DNA of 40,741 nucleotides, taken from contig WAQN01000078.1 in assembly GCA_015520195.1 (NCBI GenBank), forward strand, positions 1 to 40,741, given 5' to 3'. The stretch is from Desulfurococcales archaeon (GTDB taxonomy: Archaea; Thermoproteota; Thermoprotei_A; Sulfolobales; Acidilobaceae). Shown piece by piece: positions 1-9,485 of the stretch. Position numbers and translations under genes: made by a program. The notes under the pieces were generated by a model. It was not told where the DNA came from. It did not search any database and worked only from the letters and a program-made list of their open reading frames with translations. The stretch's first letter is position 1; each line of letters opens with the position of its first letter.

Positions 1-147
1 ATATAAAATATTATAGTGTATACTATATCAGGCATGCTAATAGGATGTTAATTACTCATATGCGGGATCCTATTAACTATTATTATATATAATAGCTTCT
101 TATAGGCCCAGGTGAATATCATTATATTAATATGGGGGTGCTTATTC

Positions 148-576
148 TTGAGGTTAAGGGAGGATTTAAGTGGCACATTGGAGGCTTTTGATGTTATAAG
201 ACATGATTTATCTATAGTTAAGCCCGACGAGGATGTAGGAAACTTAGTTTCTATTATAATAGATTCTCCTTATGAGATAATAGCAGTTGTGGATGGTGGG
301 AAGTTTATTGGCGTAGTTACCACCAAGAATATATTAAGAGCTTTAACTTCAAAATCTGGGGGGTTAAAGGCAAGGGACCTTGTTGCAGGTGATTATCCTA
401 TACTAAGTGTGAACTGGAGCCTCTCTAAAGCTCTTGGAGTCATGTTACTAGGAGGAGTTTGTTGTGCTCCAGTCGTTTATGAGGATGGAAGTCTTGCCGG
501 AGTTGTGACGTTATCTAGTCTCTCTAAGGTAATGATAGAGGATATAGATGTAGAAGAACTACATGCAGCAGACTAG
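148..576 (+). CDS. CBS-domain protein
   Basis: Tandem CBS-like pattern (IIDSPYEIIAVVDGGKFIGVVTTKNILRAL ... PVVYEDGSLAGVVTLSSL). The ORF track starts at 112 (GTG). TTG at 148, preceded by GGGGGTG, is a more likely start. Confidence 0.8.
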   Translation: MRLREDLSGTLEAFDVIRHDLSIVKPDEDVGNLVSIIIDSPYEIIAVVDGGKFIGVVTTKNILRALTSKSGGLKARDLVAGDYPILSVNWSLSKALGVMLLGGVCCAPVVYEDGSLAGVVTLSSLSKVMIEDIDVEELHAAD

Positions 577-621
577 TATTGCTAATTTACTATCAAGATA
601 ATGCGGTAGGCTTGCACCAAA

Positions 622-1650
622 TTACTGCTTTCTCTGCGTCTTACTACTGGATAGTGTACCTTTATTCGCCTTCTCACTACCCCTCTTTAAGTATATTTTT
701 CTTTTCTTAGTAGGGACAGTTATCACCAATACCCTGAGTAGCTCTGGTATATTGTGTACTAGCCTCTTAGCTATGTTGACAGCTTCATTATGCGCTCTAG
801 AGAGGCTTATACTAGAATCCAGCTCTATCCATACTTCAGCCTCGGCGAACGTACCATAAACCTCTACTCTTATCCTTCTAGGCTTGTATCCAGCCTGGTT
901 TAGTTCTCGAATTATCTTTCTTCGTATCTCTGCTCTATGATGTGAAGGGCCTGGTCCTATCAGGTAGAGTAGGTTGTTATTTGATATTCCCAAAAGTCCA
1001 TATGATACATATATAGCAGTTACTATTACTATCATCTTCTCGATTATGCTACTTTCAATTATATTAGATAGTATTATAGCTATCCCGCCTGCTAGTTCAA
1101 TTAATACATCATATCCCAACTTATCCGCAACCACCTTTAGAGAAGTTATCTTTATTTCAAGGTCTCCTAACTCCCTGTGGAGGCTCTTCTCTAGTAAATA
1201 GGAGATGAACGCACTGAGAAGGGGATAGGATGATAATACTAGGGGTGTATAGCCTCCTGGCTTAACTAGAGACTTGTATACAATGAATCCCGTAATAATC
1301 AGTGCTATGACCGAGACTATTAGTGCTGCAAGCGCTTCTATCCTTAGGATCTCGTATCTAGCTCCATACAACTGAGTTCTCGATGAGGCTATCTTTAATG
1401 CAACCGCTATGCCAGTGAATGATATAGCTTCTATCATCCAGACGAATGCTTCGAAGAGTATTATATTGGAGGGATACACATATACGTAGAGTGTGACGCC
1501 TAACACAGCTAATAACAGGCTTATGGCTGAGACCCTATATACAAGCCTCGTGGCCTCTACTACCTTAAGGATCTTCCTCACAGCAGGCCCTCTACCAGGC
1601 CTATAGGGTATCCACCTCGTCTTCCTCTCTATTCTCTCCTCACCCATCAC
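622..1650 (-). CDS. Divergent cation diffusion facilitator (CDF)-like membrane protein
   Basis: 342 aa. Multiple TM segments in a CDF-like layout (YEILRIEALAALIVSVIALIITGFIVYKSL), then a CDF-like cytoplasmic C-terminal domain (VEVYGTFAEAEVWIELDSSISLSRAHNEAVNIAKRLVHNIPELLRVLVITVP). Confidence 0.6.
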   Translation of the reverse strand: MMGEERIERKTRWIPYRPGRGPAVRKILKVVEATRLVYRVSAISLLLAVLGVTLYVYVYPSNIILFEAFVWMIEAISFTGIAVALKIASSRTQLYGARYEILRIEALAALIVSVIALIITGFIVYKSLVKPGGYTPLVLSSYPLLSAFISYLLEKSLHRELGDLEIKITSLKVVADKLGYDVLIELAGGIAIILSNIIESSIIEKMIVIVTAIYVSYGLLGISNNNLLYLIGPGPSHHRAEIRRKIIRELNQAGYKPRRIRVEVYGTFAEAEVWIELDSSISLSRAHNEAVNIAKRLVHNIPELLRVLVITVPTKKRKIYLKRGSEKANKGTLSSSKTQRKQ

Positions 1651-1696
1651 GGAAAATGAAGCTAGTTCTGCATTGATTAGCTTTATCCTAAATTTC

Positions 1697-2977
1697 TTAT
1701 CTACCTATTTTATTCATTATATCAATTGTTATCTTCAATATCTTATATCCTTTGTCTATGACCCCAAGCTCTCCATTTCTGCAATCAACCTCCCTGAACT
1801 TCCTATTCACATGTCTGAATGAGCCGTGAGATAGCATTACTGGCACTGGATCCCCGCTATGGGCCCTCTTAAACCAGGGTGTTGCGTGATCCGATGTTAC
1901 TAGTATAAGTGTATCATCATGGTCTATCCTATTCAACACTTCCCCAAAGAAGTGCTTGTCTATTTCCTCTATAGCTTTAACTTTGCCCTCTAGATCCCCA
2001 TCGTGGCCAGGTTCATCTGGACCTTTTAGATGTACATACACTGCATCGTATTGTTCTAGGGCTCTATGAGCCATAATAGCCTCCTGGTGGATTATCTCTG
2101 ACCTAGGCCTCCCTTCCACATCCACTGGTAGATCATGTATACCTAGTGCCCTGGCTATACCCCTTTCAACCACCATCTCCACTATGCTGGCAAAGTTTAA
2201 GCCATAGACCTCTCTTATAGGCTTAGCTGGCGGAAGTCTATCTCCAGCATCTCGTAGTAGGACAGCATTAGCTGGCGGAAGTCCTCTAGAGACCCTATCT
2301 CTATTAACTTCATGCTCCCTAAGTATCTCTATCGCCTTTGCAGTATATTCATTCACTAGCTCAGCAGCGATTTTAGCTTCAATAGATTCATCCAATGGAA
2401 CAGCCTTTTTCACATACGGATCGTAGCTCTCAAGTGCAACGCTTATACGTCCCCTCCTCTCATATGCCGGGTCAGTATTAGATATGTTGCCGCTTAACCT
2501 ATAATCCTCATGACTAATTAATAAGACACCTCTGTGACCTATAGTAGCCTTGAACTTTGCAGTGGCCCTTCCACCATCTAGTTTTAATCCATCTATAGCC
2601 TCTCCAAGTCTTCTAGCCTCGATAGAGCTGAGACTCCTCCCAACCCTTCTATCAACGATCCTAAGTGTACTCGGATCTATAGTGGCGAAATTAGCTCTAA
2701 GAGCTACCCATCCATCCTTAAATTCAAGTCCAGCGCCAAGCGCTTCTAGAGGACCCCTGCCAGTATAATAGACTTCTGGATCGTAACCTAGAAGTGACAT
2801 AACAGCCGCATCGCTTTCAGGTGCCACCCCCTCACCCAAAATATAGGCCAAACCACATAAACTTCTCGATGCGAGCATATCCATGTTAGGTTTATAGGCT
2901 ATGGAGAGAGCAGTCTTATCACTGAAACCATCGGGAGCTCCATCTAATACGACATATAACAAGCGCATGGAATCCAC
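1697..2977 (-). CDS. apgM: 2,3-bisphosphoglycerate-independent phosphoglycerate mutase, archaeal type
   Basis: VLDGAPD..., PNMDMLASRSLCGLAYILGEGVAPESDAAVMSLLGYDP, HLKGPDEPGHDGDLEGKVKAIEEID and TSDHATPW are characteristic of ApgM. Confidence 0.93.
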   Translation of the reverse strand: MDSMRLLYVVLDGAPDGFSDKTALSIAYKPNMDMLASRSLCGLAYILGEGVAPESDAAVMSLLGYDPEVYYTGRGPLEALGAGLEFKDGWVALRANFATIDPSTLRIVDRRVGRSLSSIEARRLGEAIDGLKLDGGRATAKFKATIGHRGVLLISHEDYRLSGNISNTDPAYERRGRISVALESYDPYVKKAVPLDESIEAKIAAELVNEYTAKAIEILREHEVNRDRVSRGLPPANAVLLRDAGDRLPPAKPIREVYGLNFASIVEMVVERGIARALGIHDLPVDVEGRPRSEIIHQEAIMAHRALEQYDAVYVHLKGPDEPGHDGDLEGKVKAIEEIDKHFFGEVLNRIDHDDTLILVTSDHATPWFKRAHSGDPVPVMLSHGSFRHVNRKFREVDCRNGELGVIDKGYKILKITIDIMNKIGR

Positions 2978-3153
2978 CCCCGACTAGAAGGAATATTAAT
3001 ATGGAGATTTAAAGATACGCTAGATGCCATCATTCAAGGAAACTAGCAAAATATTAGGCAAGTATGTGGGCTTAAAATTCGATTCTCACATAATGGTTGC
3101 ATTTAAGTTAAATACCGCTAGAATTTTAGTAGTAGATTTACAAGGATGAAATA

Positions 3154-3621
3154 GTGAAGCTTGAGACCCACATAGTTTTCGGTGTTGGGGTTTCATCTAT
3201 TGTATTTACCTTATCCTCATGTAGGGGGCTCTGTCTACTTGGAGGCTTAGGGCTTGTAGTCTTAGAGCAGTACCTCATAGACCTATTATCCCATGAGAGG
3301 AGGGGAGGGCATGTAAGGAGGACTAAATTATTCCATAGCCTCTCAGGCGTGCTCTTTCTCTCAATCGTATTATCTTTAATTTATTCAATTTTAATAATTA
3401 ATAGTAATGTACTAGATAGCATTTTAATAGTGTTCCCTGGAGTGTTTATAGGCGGTTTATCACACCTATTCCTAGACGCTCTTAACCCAGGCGGCGTCTA
3501 TTTTAGAGGTAGAAGGGTTAGACTGCTTAGTGTAGAATACGACGACTTTGCATGGAACATTCTCTTCCAGTTTCTAGGATTACTGTCAATCTTATTTAAT
3601 ATCAAGTTTTATATAGACTAG
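3154..3621 (+). CDS. DUF1286-like / YdjM-like membrane-bound metal-dependent hydrolase family
   Basis: 155 aa hydrophobic protein, MKLETHIVFGVGVSS...HERRGGHVRRTKLFHSLSG...GGLSHLFLDALNPGGVYF; H/D pattern of the family. Confidence 0.6.
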   Translation: MKLETHIVFGVGVSSIVFTLSSCRGLCLLGGLGLVVLEQYLIDLLSHERRGGHVRRTKLFHSLSGVLFLSIVLSLIYSILIINSNVLDSILIVFPGVFIGGLSHLFLDALNPGGVYFRGRRVRLLSVEYDDFAWNILFQFLGLLSILFNIKFYID

Positions 3622-4028
3622 GATTGGGCCTGGATGAATACTCTAAACTCCTTTACTTTATCCTCTATTAATGCGATTGTTGGGCACTCCTTTGCCGCTT
3701 CTATAACTTTATTTTTATCAATTCTAGTTTTCAAGTATATCTCTATTATTAGTCTTCTAATTTTTAGATCCAAATACTTCATTAAGTCTTCCAAGTCTAT
3801 ATATGATCTAATATCTACCTTAACCCAATCCAACTCTAGCATCAATGATATTTTCTTAGCTATACATGCACTAAACGCAGAGAGAACGAAGTTGACGTCA
3901 ACGCTATCTACATCAATCTCAATATTTGGTAAACGTGCTTTTCCTCCACTTACTTCACCCCATCCATGAGCGATCTCAATTACCCTACCCATATTGGACT
4001 CGCCTGCATAACTAACTAGTTCACTCAT
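3618..4028 (-). CDS. OsmC-like protein, divergent
   Basis: 136 aa. FVLSAFSACIAKKISLMLEL (OsmC first Cys helix) and ...IDKNKVIEAAKECPTIALIEDKVKEFRVFI (second Cys, xCP motif). Overlaps the 3' end of the convergent upstream gene by 4 nt. Confidence 0.6.
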   Translation of the reverse strand: MSELVSYAGESNMGRVIEIAHGWGEVSGGKARLPNIEIDVDSVDVNFVLSAFSACIAKKISLMLELDWVKVDIRSYIDLEDLMKYLDLKIRRLIIEIYLKTRIDKNKVIEAAKECPTIALIEDKVKEFRVFIQAQS

Positions 4029-4059
4029 GTATCTATTTAAACACCGTGGGTTTATTTAG

Positions 4060-4263
4060 GTGGGATATTTGGGGAATACCTTGCCTAATAGGGGCCCAGA
4101 GGGATCGAGGGTTATACTTGTTTACATGCTAGTAGCATCTGGCATAGGTTTTTTCGCTTTTAGTTTATATAGTATCATAAGTTATGGTCTTCTTCCTAGC
4201 CTGCTCTCTGCCGTTATAGGTTATTCTCTAATAATATTAGGCATAGATCTCTATAAAGAATAA
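4060..4263 (+). CDS. Small two-TM membrane protein of unknown function
   Basis: 67 aa ORF with GTG start and two hydrophobic segments. Confidence 0.45.
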   Translation: MGYLGNTLPNRGPEGSRVILVYMLVASGIGFFAFSLYSIISYGLLPSLLSAVIGYSLIILGIDLYKE

Positions 4264-4287
4264 TATGTTAATTTTATTGGTAAAAAA

Positions 4288-4764
4288 TCATAATTTTTTG
4301 AATCTCTCCACCTGTAATTTGCTGAATCCATGCTCCTCATAGAATCTCTCTGCTATTGCATTGTTAGATGGGTATATAGCAGATAATATGCCAGCTCCCC
4401 TCCTAGCCGCCTCCTCTGCTAGCTTCTCTATTAATAGAGTACCTAGCCGCCTTCTCCTGTATCTTGGCTTCACGTAGAGGTCTGTTATTAGAGCCTTTAT
4501 TCGGGGCTTATAGAATATCCTGTCTTGGAGCTCTGCTACAATGACTCCTACTAGTTGGCTTGTTGATGTGTCCTCCGCGACGAGCACTATGTGTTTATCG
4601 CTATTAACAAGTCTTGAGGCGTATTTTTCTGCCTCTTCACCCAGATTATCGACGACTTTGAAGTGAGGGTCCAACTCCTCATTTAAAGTCTTAAGCCTTG
4701 CTATCATGACTGCTATCTCTTCGTAATCCGCCTCTCTAGCCTTCCTAATCACTATGCTACCCAT
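4288..4764 (-). CDS. GNAT family N-acetyltransferase
   Basis: ITDLYVKPRYRRRRLGTLLIEKLAEEAARRGAG...NAIAERFYEEHGF is a typical GNAT motif A/B. Confidence 0.88.
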   Translation of the reverse strand: MGSIVIRKAREADYEEIAVMIARLKTLNEELDPHFKVVDNLGEEAEKYASRLVNSDKHIVLVAEDTSTSQLVGVIVAELQDRIFYKPRIKALITDLYVKPRYRRRRLGTLLIEKLAEEAARRGAGILSAIYPSNNAIAERFYEEHGFSKLQVERFKKL

Positions 4765-4770
4765 AGTACA

Positions 4771-5268
4771 TCACACCTCTACGTCACGCACATAAACATT
4801 AAGGTAAGGTCTAAATCCTCCCTCTTTATAGAAGTTCTCGGCTACGTAGTTGAGTGCTGGAAACTCAGCTGCAATGTGCCTTACTCCCAACTCTCTGAGC
4901 TTCCTACCCGCTTCTTCTACAAGTCTTTTAGCTATCCCTCTCCCCCTATAGGGTGGTAGCACGTATAACTCCTGGATGACCCCAATCTTGCTCCACGCAA
5001 GTATTCTATTCTCCCTAACTACTGCTCGTAGATACCCTACAACCTGGCCATCATAGTCTGCTATCAAAACTACTCCACCGCCATCCTTTATATATTCCAG
5101 TGCGAGTTCTCTAGACACTTCCTCAGCGTTTGAGGCCAGGCTCCATGCAGGGTCGAATTCCTCGTTAAACGAGTAAAACCTGAATATTAGGACTGCAAGT
5201 TTATCTACATCCCTCTCATTAGGGCTCCTTATGTACAGGCCAGGCTCATACAATACATGCCACCTCAC
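4771..5268 (-). CDS. GNAT family N-acetyltransferase
   Basis: IQELYVLPPYRGRGIAKRLVEEAGRKLRELGVRHIAAEFPALNYVAENFYKEGGF. Overlaps the upstream malic enzyme by 4 bp. Confidence 0.88.
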   Translation of the reverse strand: MRWHVLYEPGLYIRSPNERDVDKLAVLIFRFYSFNEEFDPAWSLASNAEEVSRELALEYIKDGGGVVLIADYDGQVVGYLRAVVRENRILAWSKIGVIQELYVLPPYRGRGIAKRLVEEAGRKLRELGVRHIAAEFPALNYVAENFYKEGGFRPYLNVYVRDVEV

Positions 5269-6617
5269 TCATAGTCTACCGGGGGTTTGGGTATTAACCC
5301 GCTCTCCCATACTAGTTTGAACTTCTCCCGGGTAGACTTTATTATGAGGCTAGCTCTCTCAACCTCCTCCCTATAAGTGGTAGTCCTACGGGCAACACCC
5401 TGCTCAACAGCCTTAACTGCTACGGCAGCTGCAACCCTAGGATAGAGGTCCCATTCATCCATTGTAGGCAGTATATAATCCTCATGTAGACCCTTATCCT
5501 CCGCATACCTGGCTATCTCCTCGGCAGCAGCTATAGCCATCTCATCAGTTATAGTCCTAGCCCTAACGTCTAATACTCCCCTGAAGACTGACGGGAAAAC
5601 GAGGCTATTATTAACTTGGTTGGGGAAATCGCTTCTCCCAGTCGCTACTATACGTGCACCACCCTCCTTAGCCTCCCAAGGCCATATCTCTGGAACAGGA
5701 TTAGCCTCAGCGAACACTATTGCATCCCTCTCCATAGCCGTGATCCACTCCTTCTTAACAACTCCTGGCCCAGGCTTACTGGCCGCTACTAGAGCGTCTG
5801 CCCCCTTCATGGCCTCGCTTAGAGGAGCCCCAGGATTTAGGCCTCCCCCTCCTGTCTCAACTGCTATTTTATACTTCCATGGGTTACTTATCATAAGCCT
5901 ATCAATATCGCTTCTATCCGGGTGTAGTACGCCTCTACTGTCTAATACCACGATGTTACTTGGAGGGATGCCCCATGCCTTAAGTAGCCTGTAGAGTGCT
6001 ATATTAGCTGCTCCGGCTCCTAGAAGCACTATTCTAGACTTCCTCATGTCCTTGCCGACTATCTTGAAGGCGTTAATCAACCCAGCAAGAGTAGCGGCTG
6101 CTGTCCCCTGCTGGTCATCATGCCACACAGGTATTTCCAGTCTACTCCTAGCCTCGTCGAGTAGCTGGAAGCACTTGGGGCTCTCTATATCCTCTAGATT
6201 TATACCCCCAAAGCTGGGTTCAATAGCTTCTAAAAGCGAGAGAAATGCCTCGATCTCACGATTCCTATGGACTAGTGGTATAGCGTCGACTCCGCCTAAA
6301 TACTTGAACAGGAGGGCTTTACCCTCCATGACAGGATATGCTCCTTCAGGGCCTATCTTACCCAGCCCAAGAACGCGTGTGCCGTCACTGACAACGGCTA
6401 TCGTGTTCCATCTGTTGGTGTACTCGAAGCTCTCATCCGGGTCCTTCGCTGCTATCCTAGAAGGTTCAGCTACGCCAGGCGTATACCATATGGCGAAGTC
6501 CTTTAATCTCCTTATTGGAACCTTAGGGATCGTCTCTATCTTGCCCCCATAGAACTTATGGAGCTTCTTACTTAAAGTATACCAATCAACCTCTTCTCCT
6601 TTAGTTTCCTTAACCAA
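5265..6617 (-). CDS. NAD(P)-dependent malic enzyme (malate dehydrogenase, oxaloacetate-decarboxylating)
   Basis: WYTPGVAEPSRIAAKDP, DGTRVLGLGKIGPEGAYPVMEGKALLFKYLGGVDAIPL, WHDDQQGTAAATLAGLINA, VLLGAGAANIALYRLL. Confidence 0.95.
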   Translation of the reverse strand: MVKETKGEEVDWYTLSKKLHKFYGGKIETIPKVPIRRLKDFAIWYTPGVAEPSRIAAKDPDESFEYTNRWNTIAVVSDGTRVLGLGKIGPEGAYPVMEGKALLFKYLGGVDAIPLVHRNREIEAFLSLLEAIEPSFGGINLEDIESPKCFQLLDEARSRLEIPVWHDDQQGTAAATLAGLINAFKIVGKDMRKSRIVLLGAGAANIALYRLLKAWGIPPSNIVVLDSRGVLHPDRSDIDRLMISNPWKYKIAVETGGGGLNPGAPLSEAMKGADALVAASKPGPGVVKKEWITAMERDAIVFAEANPVPEIWPWEAKEGGARIVATGRSDFPNQVNNSLVFPSVFRGVLDVRARTITDEMAIAAAEEIARYAEDKGLHEDYILPTMDEWDLYPRVAAAVAVKAVEQGVARRTTTYREEVERASLIIKSTREKFKLVWESGLIPKPPVDYE

Positions 6618-6899
6618 TTCTAGGCACTCTCATTTACCCTGTCTCTCGTGGTTTAAATATATAATATAGTCTAGGATTCAAATATGAGAATAATAGGGTG
6701 GTATTGAATAGAGGAGCCCATATACTTCATAAATATAATAATATTAATGATGACCTCTTAAGTTAAGGCTACTTATAGCCTCACATTATCCTGGAGTTAT
6801 TTACTCTAGGCTATCGAGAACTAGTAGATGTGGCTTATATCACTGGTAGAGTAGAAGGCTTAAGGGACTACGGTAGCTATTAGCTTAGGGAGTGATTCA

Positions 6900-7814
6900 T
6901 TAGTGTCCATTGGTGCTCTCTAAGAGGTTTAGCCACCTCCACTGCTCGTCTATATACTCTTCTATCCTCTTCAAGGCGTTAGGGTCATTTAATATATGCC
7001 TATATCTACCTTGGAGTTTTAAGTACTCTATGAGTGGTGTTCGCCTCTTAGGGTCTCTGAATGGCCTACTAGGAGGGCTTATGGTTAATTTGCCCTTATA
7101 GTATTCGTATAGGGGGAAGAACCCGGTTTTTACTGCCAGCTGTGCCATTTTAGCTGTTAATGATGGGTCAAACCTCCATCCTATAGGGCAGGGTGCCAGG
7201 AGGTGGATGTACTTGAATCCCTTAATTTGAGATGCCTTTCTAACCTTCTCGATGAAATCTAGGGGATAGCCTACACTCGCTGTTGCAACGTAGGGCACTC
7301 CATGTGATATCAGTATCAGCGGTACATTCTTCTTCTGCTCCGTCTTACCAGTAACGGTTGTCGTAGTCCAGGCACCATAGGGTGTGGCACTGCTCCTCTG
7401 TATCCCAGTGTTCATATAAGCCTCATTGTCAACGCATATGTAGAGTATATCGTCGTTTCTCTCTGCTGCGCCGCTTATTGCCTGGAGTCCTATGTCAGCT
7501 GTACCACCATCGCCAGCGTAGACAACCACCTTTACGTTATCCATACCCCTCAGTCTGAACCCAGCACTCATACCAGCAGCTGTGCTGGCAGCTGCTGCAA
7601 AGACGGTATTAAGTATGGGGAAGTTTATCCCCGACCTAGGATAGATGCCCTGAATAACACTTATACAACTGGCTGGAACCACTAGTACTGCATCATCGCC
7701 TAACGCCATCTTCAGATATCTAAGCCCCATAGTCTCTGGGCAACCGGGACATGCTGCGTTACCGGGTTGCCCATACCTCCTCCTAGGAAGTTCTTTCAAT
7801 CTCACAGCCATCAT
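6900..7814 (-). CDS. porB: 2-oxoacid/pyruvate:ferredoxin oxidoreductase, beta subunit
   Basis: AACPGCPETMGLRYLKMALGDDAVLVVPASC, VYAGDGGTADIGLQAISGAAERNDDILYICVDNEAYMNTGIQRSSATPYGA (TPP-binding). Confidence 0.94.
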   Translation of the reverse strand: MMAVRLKELPRRRYGQPGNAACPGCPETMGLRYLKMALGDDAVLVVPASCISVIQGIYPRSGINFPILNTVFAAAASTAAGMSAGFRLRGMDNVKVVVYAGDGGTADIGLQAISGAAERNDDILYICVDNEAYMNTGIQRSSATPYGAWTTTTVTGKTEQKKNVPLILISHGVPYVATASVGYPLDFIEKVRKASQIKGFKYIHLLAPCPIGWRFDPSLTAKMAQLAVKTGFFPLYEYYKGKLTISPPSRPFRDPKRRTPLIEYLKLQGRYRHILNDPNALKRIEEYIDEQWRWLNLLESTNGH

Positions 7815-9034
7815 GAATCACCCCTACTTAAGGGCATTACTGGCTTCACTATCTTATCCCGAACTCTCTCAGGCAAGTGCCAATATACTGGTTCATAAAC
7901 TCTACCCTCCTCTTCTACGCGCTCTATGAATTTCAATGATACAGATAGGAAGTCCTCAGCTGTTACATCAACGCCTCCAAGGCCCGCTATCACTCCGATC
8001 ATGCTAGTGGAGCCTATACCTAAAGTTGAAGCTGTATCTGAAAATAACTGTCCAGTGCTTCCAAATGATATTGACCTATCGAAAACTAAGACCCCCTTAG
8101 CTCTAGATGATAGTTCGAGTAGCTCTTCCCGTGGCCATGGTCTTATGAATCGTATTCTTGCAACTCCGATCCTGTATCCAATCTCTCTGGCCTTTTTAGC
8201 AGCAATTTTTGCTTCTCCAGCCCAGCTTCCAGTTAAGAGTATGAAGTAGTCTGCATCATTGCACATGAAGCACTCTATGAGTCCCCCATAGGATCTGCCA
8301 AACGTTTCTCCATAATCAATATCAACCTTTTTTATCACATCTCTAGCTTTTTCCATGGCCTTATGCATAGAATATCTCATTAGGAAGTACTCCTCGTCAG
8401 GCGCTATATTCCCCATCACTAATCCTGTCTCGGGGGATATCACATAAGGCTGCCTTCTAGGAGGGAGCCAAGAGTCCACCTCAGTATCATCTGGGACATC
8501 AACTGGCGCTGATGTATGAGATAATATGAAGCCGTCCAGCCCAACCATCACTGGGAGGTATACCCTAGGATCCTCGCTTATCCTGAAAGCCTGGATAACT
8601 AGGTCTAGAACCTCCTGATTATCCTCCGCCATAGCTATGATCCATCCAGTGTCCCGTTGATCCATGATATCCTGGTGGTCAACATGTATATTCCAGGGTG
8701 GGCCGATGGCCCTGGTAACTACAGCCATAACTAGTGGGATCCTAGCACCAGCAACCCACCACACAACTTCATGCATATATAGTAGCCCATGGCTGGATGT
8801 AGCTGTAAAGGCTCTCACGCCAGCCGCCGCTGCTCCCATCGCCGCTGCGAGAGCGCTGTGCTCGCTTTCCACCCTGATCATCTCTGCATCCATGACTCTC
8901 TTCTCAATGTACTCGGATAGCTTCTCCACTATAGTGGTCTGGGGAGTTATAGGATAGGCTGATACTACCTTGACCCGGGATAGCCTAACAGCCTCTGCCA
9001 CAGCATGATTGCCCGTTAAGACTTTAACAGCCAC
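7811..9034 (-). CDS. porA: 2-oxoacid/pyruvate:ferredoxin oxidoreductase, alpha subunit
   Basis: GNHAVAEAVRLSRVKVVSAYPITPQTTIVEKLSEYI...ESEHSALAAAMGAAAAGVRAFTATSSHGL. Overlaps porB by 4 bp. Confidence 0.94.
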   Translation of the reverse strand: MAVKVLTGNHAVAEAVRLSRVKVVSAYPITPQTTIVEKLSEYIEKRVMDAEMIRVESEHSALAAAMGAAAAGVRAFTATSSHGLLYMHEVVWWVAGARIPLVMAVVTRAIGPPWNIHVDHQDIMDQRDTGWIIAMAEDNQEVLDLVIQAFRISEDPRVYLPVMVGLDGFILSHTSAPVDVPDDTEVDSWLPPRRQPYVISPETGLVMGNIAPDEEYFLMRYSMHKAMEKARDVIKKVDIDYGETFGRSYGGLIECFMCNDADYFILLTGSWAGEAKIAAKKAREIGYRIGVARIRFIRPWPREELLELSSRAKGVLVFDRSISFGSTGQLFSDTASTLGIGSTSMIGVIAGLGGVDVTAEDFLSVSLKFIERVEEEGRVYEPVYWHLPERVRDKIVKPVMPLSRGDS

Positions 9035-9036
9035 CT

Positions 9037-9336
9037 TTACACCACCTCTCGCACCATTTCAATCGCGTTGACAGGGCACACATCTGCGCAGATTCCACAG
9101 CCCTTACAATACTCATAGTCAACGTATACGCTGTCATCATCCCTTCTAATTATCGTATCCTCAGGACAGTAGAGCCAGCATAGGATACATTTTATACATT
9201 TATCTTCATTAATTACAGGCTTCATAGTCCTCCAAAAGCCTGTAACTCCAGAAGCCCCTGGCGAAGGCATGCTTAGTGGGGCTTTGAAGAGCGTTCTGGG
9301 TTCTTCTATTGGCAGGCTGGTTGGATAATCAGCCAC
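9037..9336 (-). CDS. porD: 2-oxoacid/pyruvate:ferredoxin oxidoreductase, delta subunit (2x[4Fe-4S])
   Basis: Two ferredoxin motifs, CIKCILCWLYCPED and CKGCGICADVCPV, upstream of porA. Confidence 0.92.
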   Translation of the reverse strand: MADYPTSLPIEEPRTLFKAPLSMPSPGASGVTGFWRTMKPVINEDKCIKCILCWLYCPEDTIIRRDDDSVYVDYEYCKGCGICADVCPVNAIEMVREVV

Positions 9337-9485
9337 TCTCCTGGCACCCGCATTATATTTTCATATATAGATGAGGGTTTATAGATTAGTATGGATAAAA
9401 TATGTATCCCATATTCAAGAGAGCCTGTTCATTTAACCCGTCACTCATATAGACCTTCAGCCACCACAAAATCCCATGGTGCATC

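Noticed and set aside
6046-6552. 168-aa + strand ORF listed in the track
   Set aside because: Lies wholly antisense to the well-supported malic enzyme; low-complexity Ser/Pro-rich shadow translation.
6741-6800. ATGATGA (C-box-like) at 6747-6753 followed by a GGCTA-CTTA-TAGCC hairpin
   Set aside because: No CTGA D box at suitable spacing on the same strand, so not called a C/D sRNA.
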